Counted from the stretch's first letter, positions 24,287 through 32,600 are shown. The stretch is 36,397 nucleotides of DNA from Pseudomonas yamanorum (GCF_013386765.1 NZ_JACARE010000047.1:1-36397); one strand, 5' to 3'. Program-made: numbers and translations. The notes: generated from the sequence alone by a model not told the origin.

Positions 24287-24322
24287 CCAATTTCTACTGT
24301 CAGATATGACAGTAGAAATTGG
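24287..24322. promoter_or_regulatory. Perfect 16-bp inverted repeat upstream of the SET-domain gene
   Basis: CCAATTTCTACTGTCA, loop GATA and TGACAGTAGAAATTGG form a perfect 16-bp dyad. On the plus strand no T-run follows it. On the minus strand it is followed by CTATTTTTTATG, so it could terminate a leftward transcript, for example one that runs on from the carbonic anhydrase gene. It could equally be an operator for the SET-domain gene, about 100 bases upstream of its start. Confidence 0.6.
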
Positions 24323-24418
24323 ATCCCACTTCAGCGAGTCTTGAGCCGCGCCCATTCGCTGCAAGACTGGCAGTCAAGACACCAACGGCAAGTCGATGCA
24401 GCCCACTCCTGGAGAGTC

Positions 24419-24943
24419 ATGAAAACTCACGCCATGGACAAGGCTAAAACCGTTGTGAATGACTGCCTTTACCCTTTTGCGAGCGTGCTCGCCGAGCACG
24501 CTTACCCCCGCACAAGTGACTATGAAGTGGTAAGCACCCGGGACGGCTCAGGCGAGGGGATCAAGACCCGCATCGCCTTCGACAGCCGCATGTGCATCGC
24601 CAAGGTGTCCGGCTACGCCCTGAGTGAGCGGCGCCTGCACACGGTGCAGATGTCGTCGCGCATCCATTTGTACGACCCATGGTTCAGCGGTCTGCTGTCG
24701 CACTCGTGCAACCCGAACGTGTTTCTCGACATGACGTATCTGGAACTGTGGTCCGTCCAGGCCGTTCCCGCTGGCGCCCTGCTGACCATGGACTACGCCA
24801 GCACCGAGGATGTGCTGTTCCGGCAGTTTCGCTGCCAATGTGGCGAGCTCAACTGCCGGGGCTGGATCACCGGCATGAAGGAGGCGCTGAACGCCGAGGG
24901 TCAACAGTTCATGGAGCAGTGGCGCAAGCGCAAAAGCCCTTAG
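24419..24943 (+). CDS. SET-domain protein (putative lysine methyltransferase)
   Basis: This 174-residue protein has a compact SET fold. The core motif is LLSHSCNPNVFLDM (the usual NHSCxPN), the catalytic-tyrosine region is GALLTMDYAS, and a post-SET zinc site reads CQCGELNC at about residues 141-148. The family transfers methyl groups from S-adenosylmethionine to lysine. The upstream start MDKAKTVVNDCLYPF suggests that only a short N-terminal helix precedes the SET region. The ATG at 24419 is preferred over an earlier in-frame start because GGAGAG lies just before it. There are no histones in this organism, so the target is unknown; ribosomal or nucleoid proteins are possible. Its TAG stop overlaps the TAA of the convergent carbonic anhydrase gene. 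Confidence 0.8.
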   Translation: MKTHAMDKAKTVVNDCLYPFASVLAEHAYPRTSDYEVVSTRDGSGEGIKTRIAFDSRMCIAKVSGYALSERRLHTVQMSSRIHLYDPWFSGLLSHSCNPNVFLDMTYLELWSVQAVPAGALLTMDYASTEDVLFRQFRCQCGELNCRGWITGMKEALNAEGQQFMEQWRKRKSP

Positions 24944-25584
24944 ACCGCACCCAACGGGCGCAGGCGGTATTGCGGCGGCAATTGCTCGAAACCACTGATG
25001 GTGGTGTTCAGGCTTTTCCAGCGACCGTCCTTGATCCCGTAGATGCAGCCGTGAACCGACAGGCTCTGCCCGCGATGCCAGGCATTTTGCACAATGCTGG
25101 TATGGCCGACATTCGCCACTTGCTGAATCACATTCAGCTCGCACAAACGGTCGACACGTTCCTCTTCCGTGGGCAGTTGGGCCAGCACGTCGCGGTTTTC
25201 GTAGTACAGGTCACGGATGGTGCGCAGCCAGCCGTCGATCAGGCCCAACTGGTTGTCCTGCATCGAGGCCCGCACGCCGCCACAGCCATAGTGGCCGGTG
25301 ACCAGGATGTGTTTGACCTTGAGCACGTCGACCGCGTACTGGATCACCGACAGGCAATTGAGGTCGGTGTGCAGCACCACGTTGGCCACGTTGCGGTGTA
25401 CAAACAGGTCGCCAGGCAGCATGCCGACGATCTCGTTGGCCGGTACGCGGGCGTCGGAACAGCCGATCCACAGGTATTCCGGGGTTTGCTGGCGGGCGAG
25501 CTTGGCGAAGAATTCGGGATCTTCCTGTTTGATCGCATCCGCCCAGCGTTCGTTGTTATCAAGCAGGTCTTGTAGTTCGTTCAT
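24940..25584 (-). CDS. can: Beta-class carbonic anhydrase
   Basis: This 214-residue enzyme has all four key residues of the beta class: C42 and D44 in GCSDARVPANEI, and H98 and C101 in TGHYGCGGVRA. D44-R46 form the conserved catalytic dyad. It interconverts CO2 and bicarbonate in the cytoplasm and keeps bicarbonate available for carboxylation reactions. Length and sequence fit E. coli Can (about 220 residues). The start MNELQDLLDNNERWAD is the normal family N-terminus. The gene converges on the SET-domain gene, sharing the four bases TTAG at 24940-24943, and there is no room for a terminator between them. Confidence 0.96.
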   Translation of the reverse strand: MNELQDLLDNNERWADAIKQEDPEFFAKLARQQTPEYLWIGCSDARVPANEIVGMLPGDLFVHRNVANVVLHTDLNCLSVIQYAVDVLKVKHILVTGHYGCGGVRASMQDNQLGLIDGWLRTIRDLYYENRDVLAQLPTEEERVDRLCELNVIQQVANVGHTSIVQNAWHRGQSLSVHGCIYGIKDGRWKSLNTTISGFEQLPPQYRLRPLGAV

Positions 25585-25735
25585 CAGGGAAAGCCTCAGG
25601 AATGATGCGCAGCTTTGACAGACGACCGCCCATCCGGGTCACGCCAGGAATAAAGATAGCCGGCGGGCGATTACTTGAATCTTGGGGAGCCATGCCTGTC
25701 CACACACTATAAGCCCCACAGTATGAGGAATGGCC

Positions 25736-26140
25736 ATGACTGATTCACGACGTCCTTTCGGCGCCACCCAACCGGAACCGATTGATGACAACGAAGACCG
25801 CATGGGTTCGATGCGGGAACTGGATTTTGACGAGGAAGAGCCGACGGCGGAGATCGGCGACGAGATTCCGTCCCGCGAACGCGAGCACTTGATGCCCGAC
25901 GAACGGGTACGCGAGGCCGGGATGACCGGGGCTTCCACCGCTGACCATGAATCGACCGACGATGACATGAGCCCGGAAACGTTGATCCGCGAGGATGGCG
26001 CAAGGGATGCCCGGGAAGAAGGTGAAGGTGAACAGGCCGATTGGGACCTGAGCATCGTCGATGAAGATGAGATTGGCGGCGGCAATGGCCTGGATGAAGC
26101 CGAGATGGCAGAGCGGGATCCAGTGGACGGAAACCGCTGA
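25736..26140 (+). CDS. Highly acidic, probably disordered protein of unknown function
   Basis: This 134-residue protein is dominated by Asp and Glu, with short acidic runs such as FDEEEPTAEIGDE and IVDEDEIGGGNGLDEAEM, and has little hydrophobic content. It looks intrinsically disordered. Homologues in Pseudomonas are often labelled serine kinase/phosphatase, but no kinase or phosphatase motif is visible. The ATG at 25736 is chosen because GAGGA lies six bases before it; the ATG at 25730 would abut that site. A TATAAG sequence about 25 bases upstream of the ribosome binding site could be a -10 box. It could be a stress or nucleic-acid-mimic type protein, but this is a guess. Confidence 0.75.
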   Translation: MTDSRRPFGATQPEPIDDNEDRMGSMRELDFDEEEPTAEIGDEIPSREREHLMPDERVREAGMTGASTADHESTDDDMSPETLIREDGARDAREEGEGEQADWDLSIVDEDEIGGGNGLDEAEMAERDPVDGNR

Positions 26141-26173
26141 CACAACACAGACCCAGCGATGAAAAATGCCCCT

Positions 26174-26300
26174 TGTGGGAGGCGGGCTTGCCCGCGATGC
26201 AGGCGCCTCGGTGTCTCAGCGAGACCGAGGGGATGCCATCGCAGGCAAGCCAGCTCCCACAGTGGGTCGCATTCCAATGTGGGGCGAGGTTGCCCGCGAA
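26174..26300. repeat. REP cluster (GGGCTTGCCCGC family): one inverted pair plus a third copy
   Basis: An arm at 26174-26197 (TGTGGGAGGCGGGCTTGCCC and four more bases) is inverted at 26239-26261 with a few mismatches. A third, degenerate copy in the first orientation is at 26278-26300. The cluster fills most of the 170-base gap between the acidic protein gene and the rimI stop codon, and probably ends transcription from one or both sides. Confidence 0.85.
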
Positions 26301-26310
26301 GCTTTTGGGA

Positions 26311-26763
26311 TCAATCCACCAGGGTGCAGGCCATCACGACCGCATCTTCGCGACCACCAACGGCGGGGTAGTAATCCCGCCGGCGGCCAATCTCGTTGAA
26401 ACCATAGCGCTCATAGAGCCGGAACGCGCCGGTGTTGCTGTCGCGCACCTCCAGGAAACATTCCCGCGCCTTGGCCTCGTAGGCCCGGGACATCAGGTGC
26501 TCCAGCAAGCTCAAGCCCAGGCCACGGCCCTGGTTTTCCGGCTTGACGGTGATGTTCAGCAAATGCGCTTCATCGAGGATGATCTGCACCACCCCGTGGC
26601 CCACCTGCTGCTCACCTTCGAACATCAGCCAGATCTGGTACTTGCCCAGCCCATCGAGAAAAATCCCGCGGGTCCAGGGGTGGCTGAACGCTGCGTATTC
26701 GATCTTCAGTACAGCGTCGAGGTCCGCCTCGGTCATCGGGCGGAAGGATAAAGCTTCACTCAT
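26311..26763 (-). CDS. rimI: Ribosomal protein bS18 alanine N-acetyltransferase RimI
   Basis: This 150-residue GNAT enzyme begins SFRPMTEADLDAVLKIEYAAFSHPWTRGIF, the RimI-type N-terminus. The acetyl-CoA loop NITVKPENQGRGLGLSLLEHLM lies near residues 70-90, followed by ECFLEVRDSNTGAFRLYERYGFNEIGRRRDYY. It acetylates the N-terminal alanine of ribosomal protein S18 and acts in the cytoplasm. Its start codon lies eight bases inside the end of the upstream gene, so the two form an operon. The gene pair corresponds to holD-rimI in E. coli. Confidence 0.95.
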   Translation of the reverse strand: MSEALSFRPMTEADLDAVLKIEYAAFSHPWTRGIFLDGLGKYQIWLMFEGEQQVGHGVVQIILDEAHLLNITVKPENQGRGLGLSLLEHLMSRAYEAKARECFLEVRDSNTGAFRLYERYGFNEIGRRRDYYPAVGGREDAVVMACTLVD

Positions 26764-27532
26764 CGGTACTTTTCCAGCGCGCCATCAGCCGGCGCATGGC
26801 TTGCCAGACATCAGCCTTACGCTGTGGCTCTTCCATTAATAGTTCCAGGCCCGGCAGGGCCCAGACGGAGCCCAGGCCTTCGACCTGCAGTTCGCGGTAC
26901 CAGGCCTCGGCGTTGGCTTCACCGGCAAACCGCACGGCGGGCAGGCCGACCAGCCACAGGCACACGCAGGGCTCGTCTTCCAGGCGCGCCGAGACAAAAC
27001 CTTGCACAAAATCCCGCGCGGCCTCCGGGCCCTGGTCCATGGTGCCCCGGGCCAGCAGCGGCCAGCGCACGGGCTCGCCGACGATTTGCGGGCTGTCGGG
27101 CAGGCCGGCGGCGCGCAGCATGTCTTTGAGCAGCAGATAAGCCGGGTCGCGGGTCTGGAAGCGCTCGCCTGTGGGTAACTCCACCAAGAGCAGGCAACGC
27201 CCGGCCCGCAGCAGTTGCAGGGCAAAGCGTGGCGGCGGTACCACCGGGGCCTTGGCCACGGCAGGCGCTTCCTCGGCAGCGACCGGCTTGGCAACCGGCG
27301 ATGGCCGTGGCACTTCCACCTTTGGCCGAACCACGGGAGTTTCAGCCACGGGCTTGACCAGCGGCACCGGCGCAGCCGCCTCCTCACCCGTAGCCTCAAA
27401 AGCCTCGAACGGTTCCAGGGCTTCCAGCAGCTCGGGCCGCGAAGGGGCGGCGAAGGGTAATTCAGTGCGCGGCAGCCAGTTGACCACCTGCATGGCGGTC
27501 AAGTAAGCGCGACGTCGGGACTCGATAAGCAA
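26756..27532 (-). CDS. holD: DNA polymerase III psi subunit-like protein (HolD)
   Basis: This 258-residue protein has no strong overall match that I can name. Its N-terminus reads RRRAYLTAMQVVNWLPR, which follows the pattern of the chi-binding N-terminal segment of E. coli psi (Leu, then an aromatic or Met, then Trp and Arg). It is fused to rimI in an operon, as holD is in E. coli. A cryptic psi subunit has been described for pseudomonads, and I recall that the P. aeruginosa gene lies beside rimI. A Pro/Val/Ala-rich linker (about residues 45-100) separates the N-terminus from a globular C-terminal domain (about 103-255). The start is a TTG, needed to keep the psi-like segment. Such genes are often labelled TonB because of the proline-rich linker. 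Confidence 0.65.
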   Translation of the reverse strand: MLIESRRRAYLTAMQVVNWLPRTELPFAAPSRPELLEALEPFEAFEATGEEAAAPVPLVKPVAETPVVRPKVEVPRPSPVAKPVAAEEAPAVAKAPVVPPPRFALQLLRAGRCLLLVELPTGERFQTRDPAYLLLKDMLRAAGLPDSPQIVGEPVRWPLLARGTMDQGPEAARDFVQGFVSARLEDEPCVCLWLVGLPAVRFAGEANAEAWYRELQVEGLGSVWALPGLELLMEEPQRKADVWQAMRRLMARWKSTDE

Positions 27533-27699
27533 AGGTCGGCCACTTGTGGATAACTAAAGAACAGGGATTCTACCGCCCTTCGACGAAGATCGCCCGCTGT
27601 TGATCGTTCCGGTGAGCGCCTCACGACCGGCTGTGGATAAATCCCACCACCGATGCAGTACAATCGCTGCTTTTAATCGCTAACCAGCCGGCCATTCCG

Positions 27700-28977
27700 A
27701 TGATCGAACCCAAGCGCGTCTTGCGCGCCCTCGCCGAACACTGGGCCCTGCTTGAGCCACTGTGCGAACACTTCGACCAAGGCACCCTGAGCCTCAGCGA
27801 ACTGCGCGCCCAACTGGCTGCCCAACAACTGGACAGCACGCCACAGGACATCACCAGCCTGCTGGACGTGTGGATTCGCCTGGATATCCTGGTGCCTGTC
27901 GCCAAGAGCCCGAACCGTTTCGAGCTCAACGCACAGATCCACGACTTCCTGGCTTATCTTCGCAAGGAGCACCGGCTAGGCCTGTGCCTGGAAATCGAAG
28001 CCTACCTGCGCCACCTTGAGCGCCTGGCGGGTTATATCCAGGACGCCTTCGACATCCGCGACGGCCATGACCTGGCGCGCCAACTGCGCCTGCTGGACAT
28101 GCGCGTGCGGGACGTGCTGAAAAAACTCGCCAACGACGAACAGGCCCTCGCCGCCGTGGCCGATCGCGCCAAGACCAGCGACCGGCAGATCCCGTTGCGC
28201 CAGCGTTACGCCGAAGTACTGGCGACCTGGGACGAATACGTCGAGCCGATGATTCAACTGGTGAACGCCGACGGCGCCTTTGAACAAGGCGTGCGCAAGG
28301 TCGAAAACGTACTGCTGCGCATGCTCACCGAACAGCAGCGCCTCGGCCACCTGGTGGACGACGACATGCTGCTGCGCACCCACGCGCGCATCCTCGAAAT
28401 GCAGACCAGCGCCCAGTTGACCTTGCGTCACGCCCGGGAACTGCTGCTGCCGCTGCGGGAAGAAGCGCGCCGGCACAACGCCGTGACCCGTGGCGCGGCG
28501 CTGGCCTTGTCGGCCATCCGCCGCAAAGGCCTGGACGCGGTGCCGCAGGCCGCAATGCCGATGTTTACCCGGCCGCAAAGCACCTTCCTCGGCAGTGCCA
28601 GCCAGGTCGAAGCCTACGTGTACGCCCTGGCCAACTTCGAACCGAAGCCGGCGCGCTTCCCCAAGGCGCACAAATCCCACAAGGGCGACGCCCCTCGCGC
28701 ACCGCGCACGGTCAAGGAAATGCTCGAGCGCTGCGAAGACGCGCTGCCGATGCCCGACCTGATGACCTGGCTGCTGGAGCAGGAACCGGACGGCGCAACC
28801 GACGAGTTGCTGTACTGGTTCTCGCGCCTCTCGCGGGAAAAACGCTTCAAGCGCGAACGTCTGGAACGACGGGATTACCACACTCACGAGCACCAGGTCA
28901 GCCTGCGCTCATTCGCCCTGCTTCCAGCCAGTATTGATACGGCCGGGAATTCTGCGAGCACCCCTCATGCATCTTGA
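27700..28977 (+). CDS. mksF: MksF, kleisin-type subunit of the MksBEF condensin
   Basis: This 425-residue protein begins MIEPKRVLRALAEHWALLEPLCEHF. It has a winged-helix-like N-terminal domain (about 1-90), a long helical middle (about 95-260), a basic Pro-rich linker (about 300-330) and a small C-terminal domain, as expected for MksF, the analogue of MukF. It closes the ring formed by the MksB dimer and acts in chromosome organisation. It is the first gene of mksF-mksE-mksB, in the same order as in P. aeruginosa, and overlaps mksE by 11 bases. The 167-base spacer to the divergent holD-like gene must hold promoters for both operons. Confidence 0.88.
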   Translation: MIEPKRVLRALAEHWALLEPLCEHFDQGTLSLSELRAQLAAQQLDSTPQDITSLLDVWIRLDILVPVAKSPNRFELNAQIHDFLAYLRKEHRLGLCLEIEAYLRHLERLAGYIQDAFDIRDGHDLARQLRLLDMRVRDVLKKLANDEQALAAVADRAKTSDRQIPLRQRYAEVLATWDEYVEPMIQLVNADGAFEQGVRKVENVLLRMLTEQQRLGHLVDDDMLLRTHARILEMQTSAQLTLRHARELLLPLREEARRHNAVTRGAALALSAIRRKGLDAVPQAAMPMFTRPQSTFLGSASQVEAYVYALANFEPKPARFPKAHKSHKGDAPRAPRTVKEMLERCEDALPMPDLMTWLLEQEPDGATDELLYWFSRLSREKRFKRERLERRDYHTHEHQVSLRSFALLPASIDTAGNSASTPHAS

Positions 28978-29674
28978 TCTATCCGAACTGTCCCAGCTGG
29001 CGCCGATCTTTCGCGAGCTGTTCAAGGGTTACCACGTCAGCCGCCGCGACCCGGAGCTGTACGCCCAACTGTCGAACTTCCAGGACCAGTACCGCACGCT
29101 GTTCAAGGCCCTGGGTTTTGAGCTGGTGTGCGACACCCGGGGTTTCTACTACTTCGTGCCAGACACCGCCGTGGCCGCCGCGCAGGTCAACAAGACCGCC
29201 CAGCGCCTGGCGTTGTTCACCTTCATCATCGTCGAGCACCTGGCCGATCAGGGCCGCGACCCGATTGCCGTGCTCGACGGTGGCAGCCTGGGCCGTGACG
29301 AGCTGCCGTCCTTGCTGGAAAAGTACCGCGACCTGTTTATCCAGGCCGAAGTACAGACCGTCGAGGAGCTGGAAGAAAAAATCATGCGCCGCATGACCCA
29401 GCTGGGTTTTGCCGGTGAAGAGAACGGTATCTACCGCTTCCTGCCGCCGATGCACCGCTTCCTGGATGTGTGCCTCTCGGTGCAGCAAGACCGTGACCTC
29501 GCCGCCAGCATCCACAGCGTACTGCCGTTGCCGGCCCCGGTGATCATCGACGAAGACAGCGATGAAAAACTGCTGAAGACCGATGACCCGCTCGATCTCA
29601 GTGACTTCTCTGATGAGAGCGAAGAAGACGCCCTGGCCCGTGCCATTGCTGAAGAACAGGAGACCGACGCATGA
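28967..29674 (+). CDS. mksE: MksE subunit of the MksBEF condensin
   Basis: This 235-residue protein has a MukE-like winged-helix body (LAPIFRELFKGYHVSRRDPELYAQL and EKIMRRMTQLGFAGEENGIYRFLPPMHRFLD) and a very acidic C-terminal tail (about residues 195-235, DEDSDEKLLKTDDPLDLSDFSDESEEDA). MksE binds MksF and helps control the ATPase heads. The ATG at 28967 gives the usual family start and overlaps mksF by 11 bases; an earlier ATG at 28934 would overlap more. It overlaps mksB by four bases (ATGA), so the three genes are translationally coupled. Confidence 0.88.
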   Translation: MHLDLSELSQLAPIFRELFKGYHVSRRDPELYAQLSNFQDQYRTLFKALGFELVCDTRGFYYFVPDTAVAAAQVNKTAQRLALFTFIIVEHLADQGRDPIAVLDGGSLGRDELPSLLEKYRDLFIQAEVQTVEELEEKIMRRMTQLGFAGEENGIYRFLPPMHRFLDVCLSVQQDRDLAASIHSVLPLPAPVIIDEDSDEKLLKTDDPLDLSDFSDESEEDALARAIAEEQETDA

Positions 29675-32511
29675 GCAAGGAACGCTACGGCATCCGCCGC
29701 TTCGCCCTTTTGAACACCGCCGGCTACAGCCTGGGCTTGTTCCCGCTGGAAGAGCCGCTGTCGGTGTATGGCGCGAACAACCTCGGTAAATCGGCTTCGA
29801 TCAACGCCTTGCAGTTCCCGATTCTGGCGCGCATGTCGGACATGAGCTTCGGCAAGTACACCCTGGAGCAATCCCGGCGTTTCTACTTTGCCACCGACAC
29901 CAGCTACATCCTCGTGGAGGTCGCGCTGCCCCACGGCCCGCACGTGATCGGCGTGGTCGGTCGCGGCCCGGGCGGTGGCTTCGGTCACCAGTTCTTTGCC
30001 TACGCCGGCAAGCTGGACCTGGCGCATTACCAGAAGAACGACACCTGCCTGCGCCAGAAAGAGCTGTTCACCAACCTTGAGCGCGAAGGCCTGAAAGCCT
30101 ACGAGCTCAAGCCCGATGAACTGCGCCGTTTGCTGGTGGGCGGCCATACGTCGATCCCGCTGGACCTGACCCTGATTCCGCTGCGCTCCACCAGCGAGCA
30201 AAGCCTGAAGACCTTCCGCGCGCTATTTATCAACTTGCTGCACATGCGGGAAATTACCGCGGCCAAGTTGAAGCAGCTGTTCCTGGATGCGTTCGAACAC
30301 AGCCTGCGCTCCGGCAGCGTGGATTACATCGCGGCGTGTGAAGAAGCATTCCGTGATGTACGACGCATGGAGCAGGACTACAACTCCCTGGTGGCTGCCG
30401 GCCCGCTGGTCGAAGCCTTGGCCAACGGTGTGAAACAGCGGGACATCCTGCGCGGCAAGCTGCATCGCCTGTCGCCGCTGCTGGATTCGCTGCTGGGCAC
30501 TTGGTCGGACTACGCCAGTGCGCGCAAGGAAGAGCTGACGATCCAGGCCGAGCATTACCGCAACGAGCAGGATTCGCTGCAGAACGATCAGCGCGGTGGC
30601 ACCCAGGAGCTGATGCGCCTGGAGCGGGAAATCAGCGGCATCCAGCGTTGGCTCGGTGAACTGTCGGTGCTCAAGCATCGCTTCGCGCTGGTGGATGACG
30701 TCAAGGTGCTGGAGCAGCAACTGCTGGCCGCCAAGGATGCCCACGATGAACTCGCTGGTGCCTTGGCGCAGTCGCGTCAGTTCAGTGCCGAGGATCTGGA
30801 CGAGCGTCTGCGGGACCTGGAAAAACGCCTGAAGTCGGTGAAGCAGCAACTCGACCACGCCGACAACAACAGCTACGCCAAGCTGCGGGAAGAATTCTCG
30901 CAACAGGATGTCGAGCGTCTGATGCGCCTGTTCAACAGTTCGCTGTTCAGCTTGCCGCTGGGTGAGCATGGCATCACGCTGGATGACGAAGGCCTGTGGG
31001 TGAAATCCCTGGAGCAGATCCTCGATGGCTTCAAGGGCGAGCGCTTTGAAGTGCCGGGGCTGGCCATTGATATCTCGCACATCGAGCCGCCGGCGTTGCA
31101 GGCCTTGGCCGACCGCGCTGCGTTGCGCGACCAGAAAGAGCGTCTGGAAAAAGAACTCAAGCAACTGAAAACCCAACAAGCCGTGGCCTCTGACCGCGCG
31201 GCGAGCAAGACCCAGACTGAAGCGCTGTACCAACAGGTACTGGACGCGCAGAAGGCGCTGGAAGATTTCCGCCGTGCACAAACCCTGAGTGCCGAGGAAG
31301 GCGAGAAGCTGGAAAGCCTGGCGCAGATGGAAGCGGCCCAGGACGAGTTGAAACGCTCCAGCGATGCGTTTACCGAACGCGTCCAGCAACTGTCGGCCAA
31401 GCTGCAATTGGTGGGCCGCCAGATCGGCGACATGGAAGCCAAGCAACGCACCCTGGATGACGCCTTGCGTCGTCGTCAGTTGCTGCCGGCAGACTTGCCG
31501 TTTGGTACGCCGTTCATGGACCCGGTCGACGACTCCATGGACAACCTGCTGCCACTGCTCAATGACTATCAGGACAGCTGGCAGGGCCTGCTGCGGGCTG
31601 ATGGCCAGATCGACGCGCTGTACGCACAGGTACGCCTAAAGGGCGTGGCCAAGTTCGACAGCGAAGACGATATGGAGCGTCGCCTGCACCTGCTGATCAA
31701 CGCTTACGCGCACCGTACCGACGAAGCCCTGACCCTGGGCAAGGCGCGGCGTGCGGCGGTCACCGATATCGCGCGCACCTTGCGCAATATCCGCAGTGAC
31801 TACGACAGCCTTGAGCACCAGTTGGCGTTGTTCAACCGCGAGATCAACAAGCGTCAGGTGTCCAACCTGCAGAGCTTTCGCATCGTGCTCGCACCGAACA
31901 AGGAAGCCCTCAAGCATATCGACCAGATCATCCACAGTGCCGGTCAGTATGAAGAAGGCGAAACCCTGTCGGTGTTCGACCTGAGCCAAAGCGCCGAGCA
32001 GGACAACAAGAACGAGGAAGCCAAGGAGTACCTGGCGCGGCTGGTAGCGGCCAACCATAACCAGCTGGGCCTCAAGGACTTGTTCGAACTGGCATTCGAG
32101 ATCACCAAGGTCAACGGCCAGCCGATCATCCATACCGACATCGATGGCGCCGCCTCCAACGGCACCACCATGACCATCAAGGCGCTGACCAACATGTACT
32201 TGTTGCTGCACTTGATGGACCGCGACCAGGCCGGGCGTGTGCGCCTGCCGTACTACCTCGATGAGGCCGCGGACATCGATGAGAAGAACCAGGCGGCGTT
32301 GCTGGAGACCAGCCTGCAATTGGGCTTCGTGCCGATTCTGGCGAGCGTGAAGCCGCAGGTTTCCGCCCAGGTGGCGATTGACCTGGAAGGCGGCAGCGGG
32401 CCGAACGGGATCTACATTGATGAGGCGGACTGGAAGTACATCCGTCGTCACGATGTGGTGAAGGCGACGGTGAATGTGCAGGCGGATGAGCCGGAGCTGG
32501 ATGAGGTTTAA
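29671..32511 (+). CDS. mksB: MksB, SMC-like ATPase of the MksBEF condensin
   Basis: This 946-residue protein has an N-terminal head with Walker A G34-ANNLGK-S41 (SVYGANNLGKSASINALQFP) and two long coiled-coil arms (about 250-430 and 490-600). A hinge-like region lies between, and a C-terminal head carries Walker B in YYLDEAADID (D864, E865). It is shorter than MukB (about 1480 residues), as MksB proteins are. With MksE and MksF it forms an alternative condensin that compacts and helps segregate the chromosome, in parallel to Smc-ScpAB. No mksG/jetD nuclease gene follows, so this is the housekeeping type and not a plasmid-cutting Wadjet system. A strong terminator lies 18 bases past its stop codon. 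Confidence 0.92.
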   Translation: MSKERYGIRRFALLNTAGYSLGLFPLEEPLSVYGANNLGKSASINALQFPILARMSDMSFGKYTLEQSRRFYFATDTSYILVEVALPHGPHVIGVVGRGPGGGFGHQFFAYAGKLDLAHYQKNDTCLRQKELFTNLEREGLKAYELKPDELRRLLVGGHTSIPLDLTLIPLRSTSEQSLKTFRALFINLLHMREITAAKLKQLFLDAFEHSLRSGSVDYIAACEEAFRDVRRMEQDYNSLVAAGPLVEALANGVKQRDILRGKLHRLSPLLDSLLGTWSDYASARKEELTIQAEHYRNEQDSLQNDQRGGTQELMRLEREISGIQRWLGELSVLKHRFALVDDVKVLEQQLLAAKDAHDELAGALAQSRQFSAEDLDERLRDLEKRLKSVKQQLDHADNNSYAKLREEFSQQDVERLMRLFNSSLFSLPLGEHGITLDDEGLWVKSLEQILDGFKGERFEVPGLAIDISHIEPPALQALADRAALRDQKERLEKELKQLKTQQAVASDRAASKTQTEALYQQVLDAQKALEDFRRAQTLSAEEGEKLESLAQMEAAQDELKRSSDAFTERVQQLSAKLQLVGRQIGDMEAKQRTLDDALRRRQLLPADLPFGTPFMDPVDDSMDNLLPLLNDYQDSWQGLLRADGQIDALYAQVRLKGVAKFDSEDDMERRLHLLINAYAHRTDEALTLGKARRAAVTDIARTLRNIRSDYDSLEHQLALFNREINKRQVSNLQSFRIVLAPNKEALKHIDQIIHSAGQYEEGETLSVFDLSQSAEQDNKNEEAKEYLARLVAANHNQLGLKDLFELAFEITKVNGQPIIHTDIDGAASNGTTMTIKALTNMYLLLHLMDRDQAGRVRLPYYLDEAADIDEKNQAALLETSLQLGFVPILASVKPQVSAQVAIDLEGGSGPNGIYIDEADWKYIRRHDVVKATVNVQADEPELDEV

Positions 32512-32529
32512 TCGGCTGCGCTGAAATGC

Positions 32530-32565
32530 AAAAAGGCCGCGATCTTTTGGATCGCGGCCTTTTTT
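32530..32565 (+). terminator. Rho-independent terminator of mksFEB
   Basis: AAAAAGGCCGCGATC, a five-base loop and GATCGCGGCCTTTTTT form a long perfect stem with a T-run, starting 18 bases after the mksB stop codon. It is a textbook terminator and would also work partly on the opposite strand. Confidence 0.95.
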
Positions 32566-32600
32566 ATGGCTTGGGATTTTTTGTGTTTTTGAAGGCCTCA

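Noticed and set aside
26756..27532. TonB energy transducer
   Set aside because: No N-terminal membrane anchor and no TonB C-terminal motif; only the proline-rich linker is similar. The psi-like N-terminus and the operon with rimI explain it better.
30223..31446. Open frame of 407 codons opposite mksB
   Set aside because: Lies wholly inside the coiled-coil part of mksB on the other strand; no ribosome binding site and no recognisable domain.
29671..32511. Wadjet (JetABCD) plasmid defence system
   Set aside because: The JetD/MksG nuclease gene is absent; downstream there are only a terminator, a REPIN and the convergent letB gene. The gene order is that of the chromosomal MksBEF condensin.
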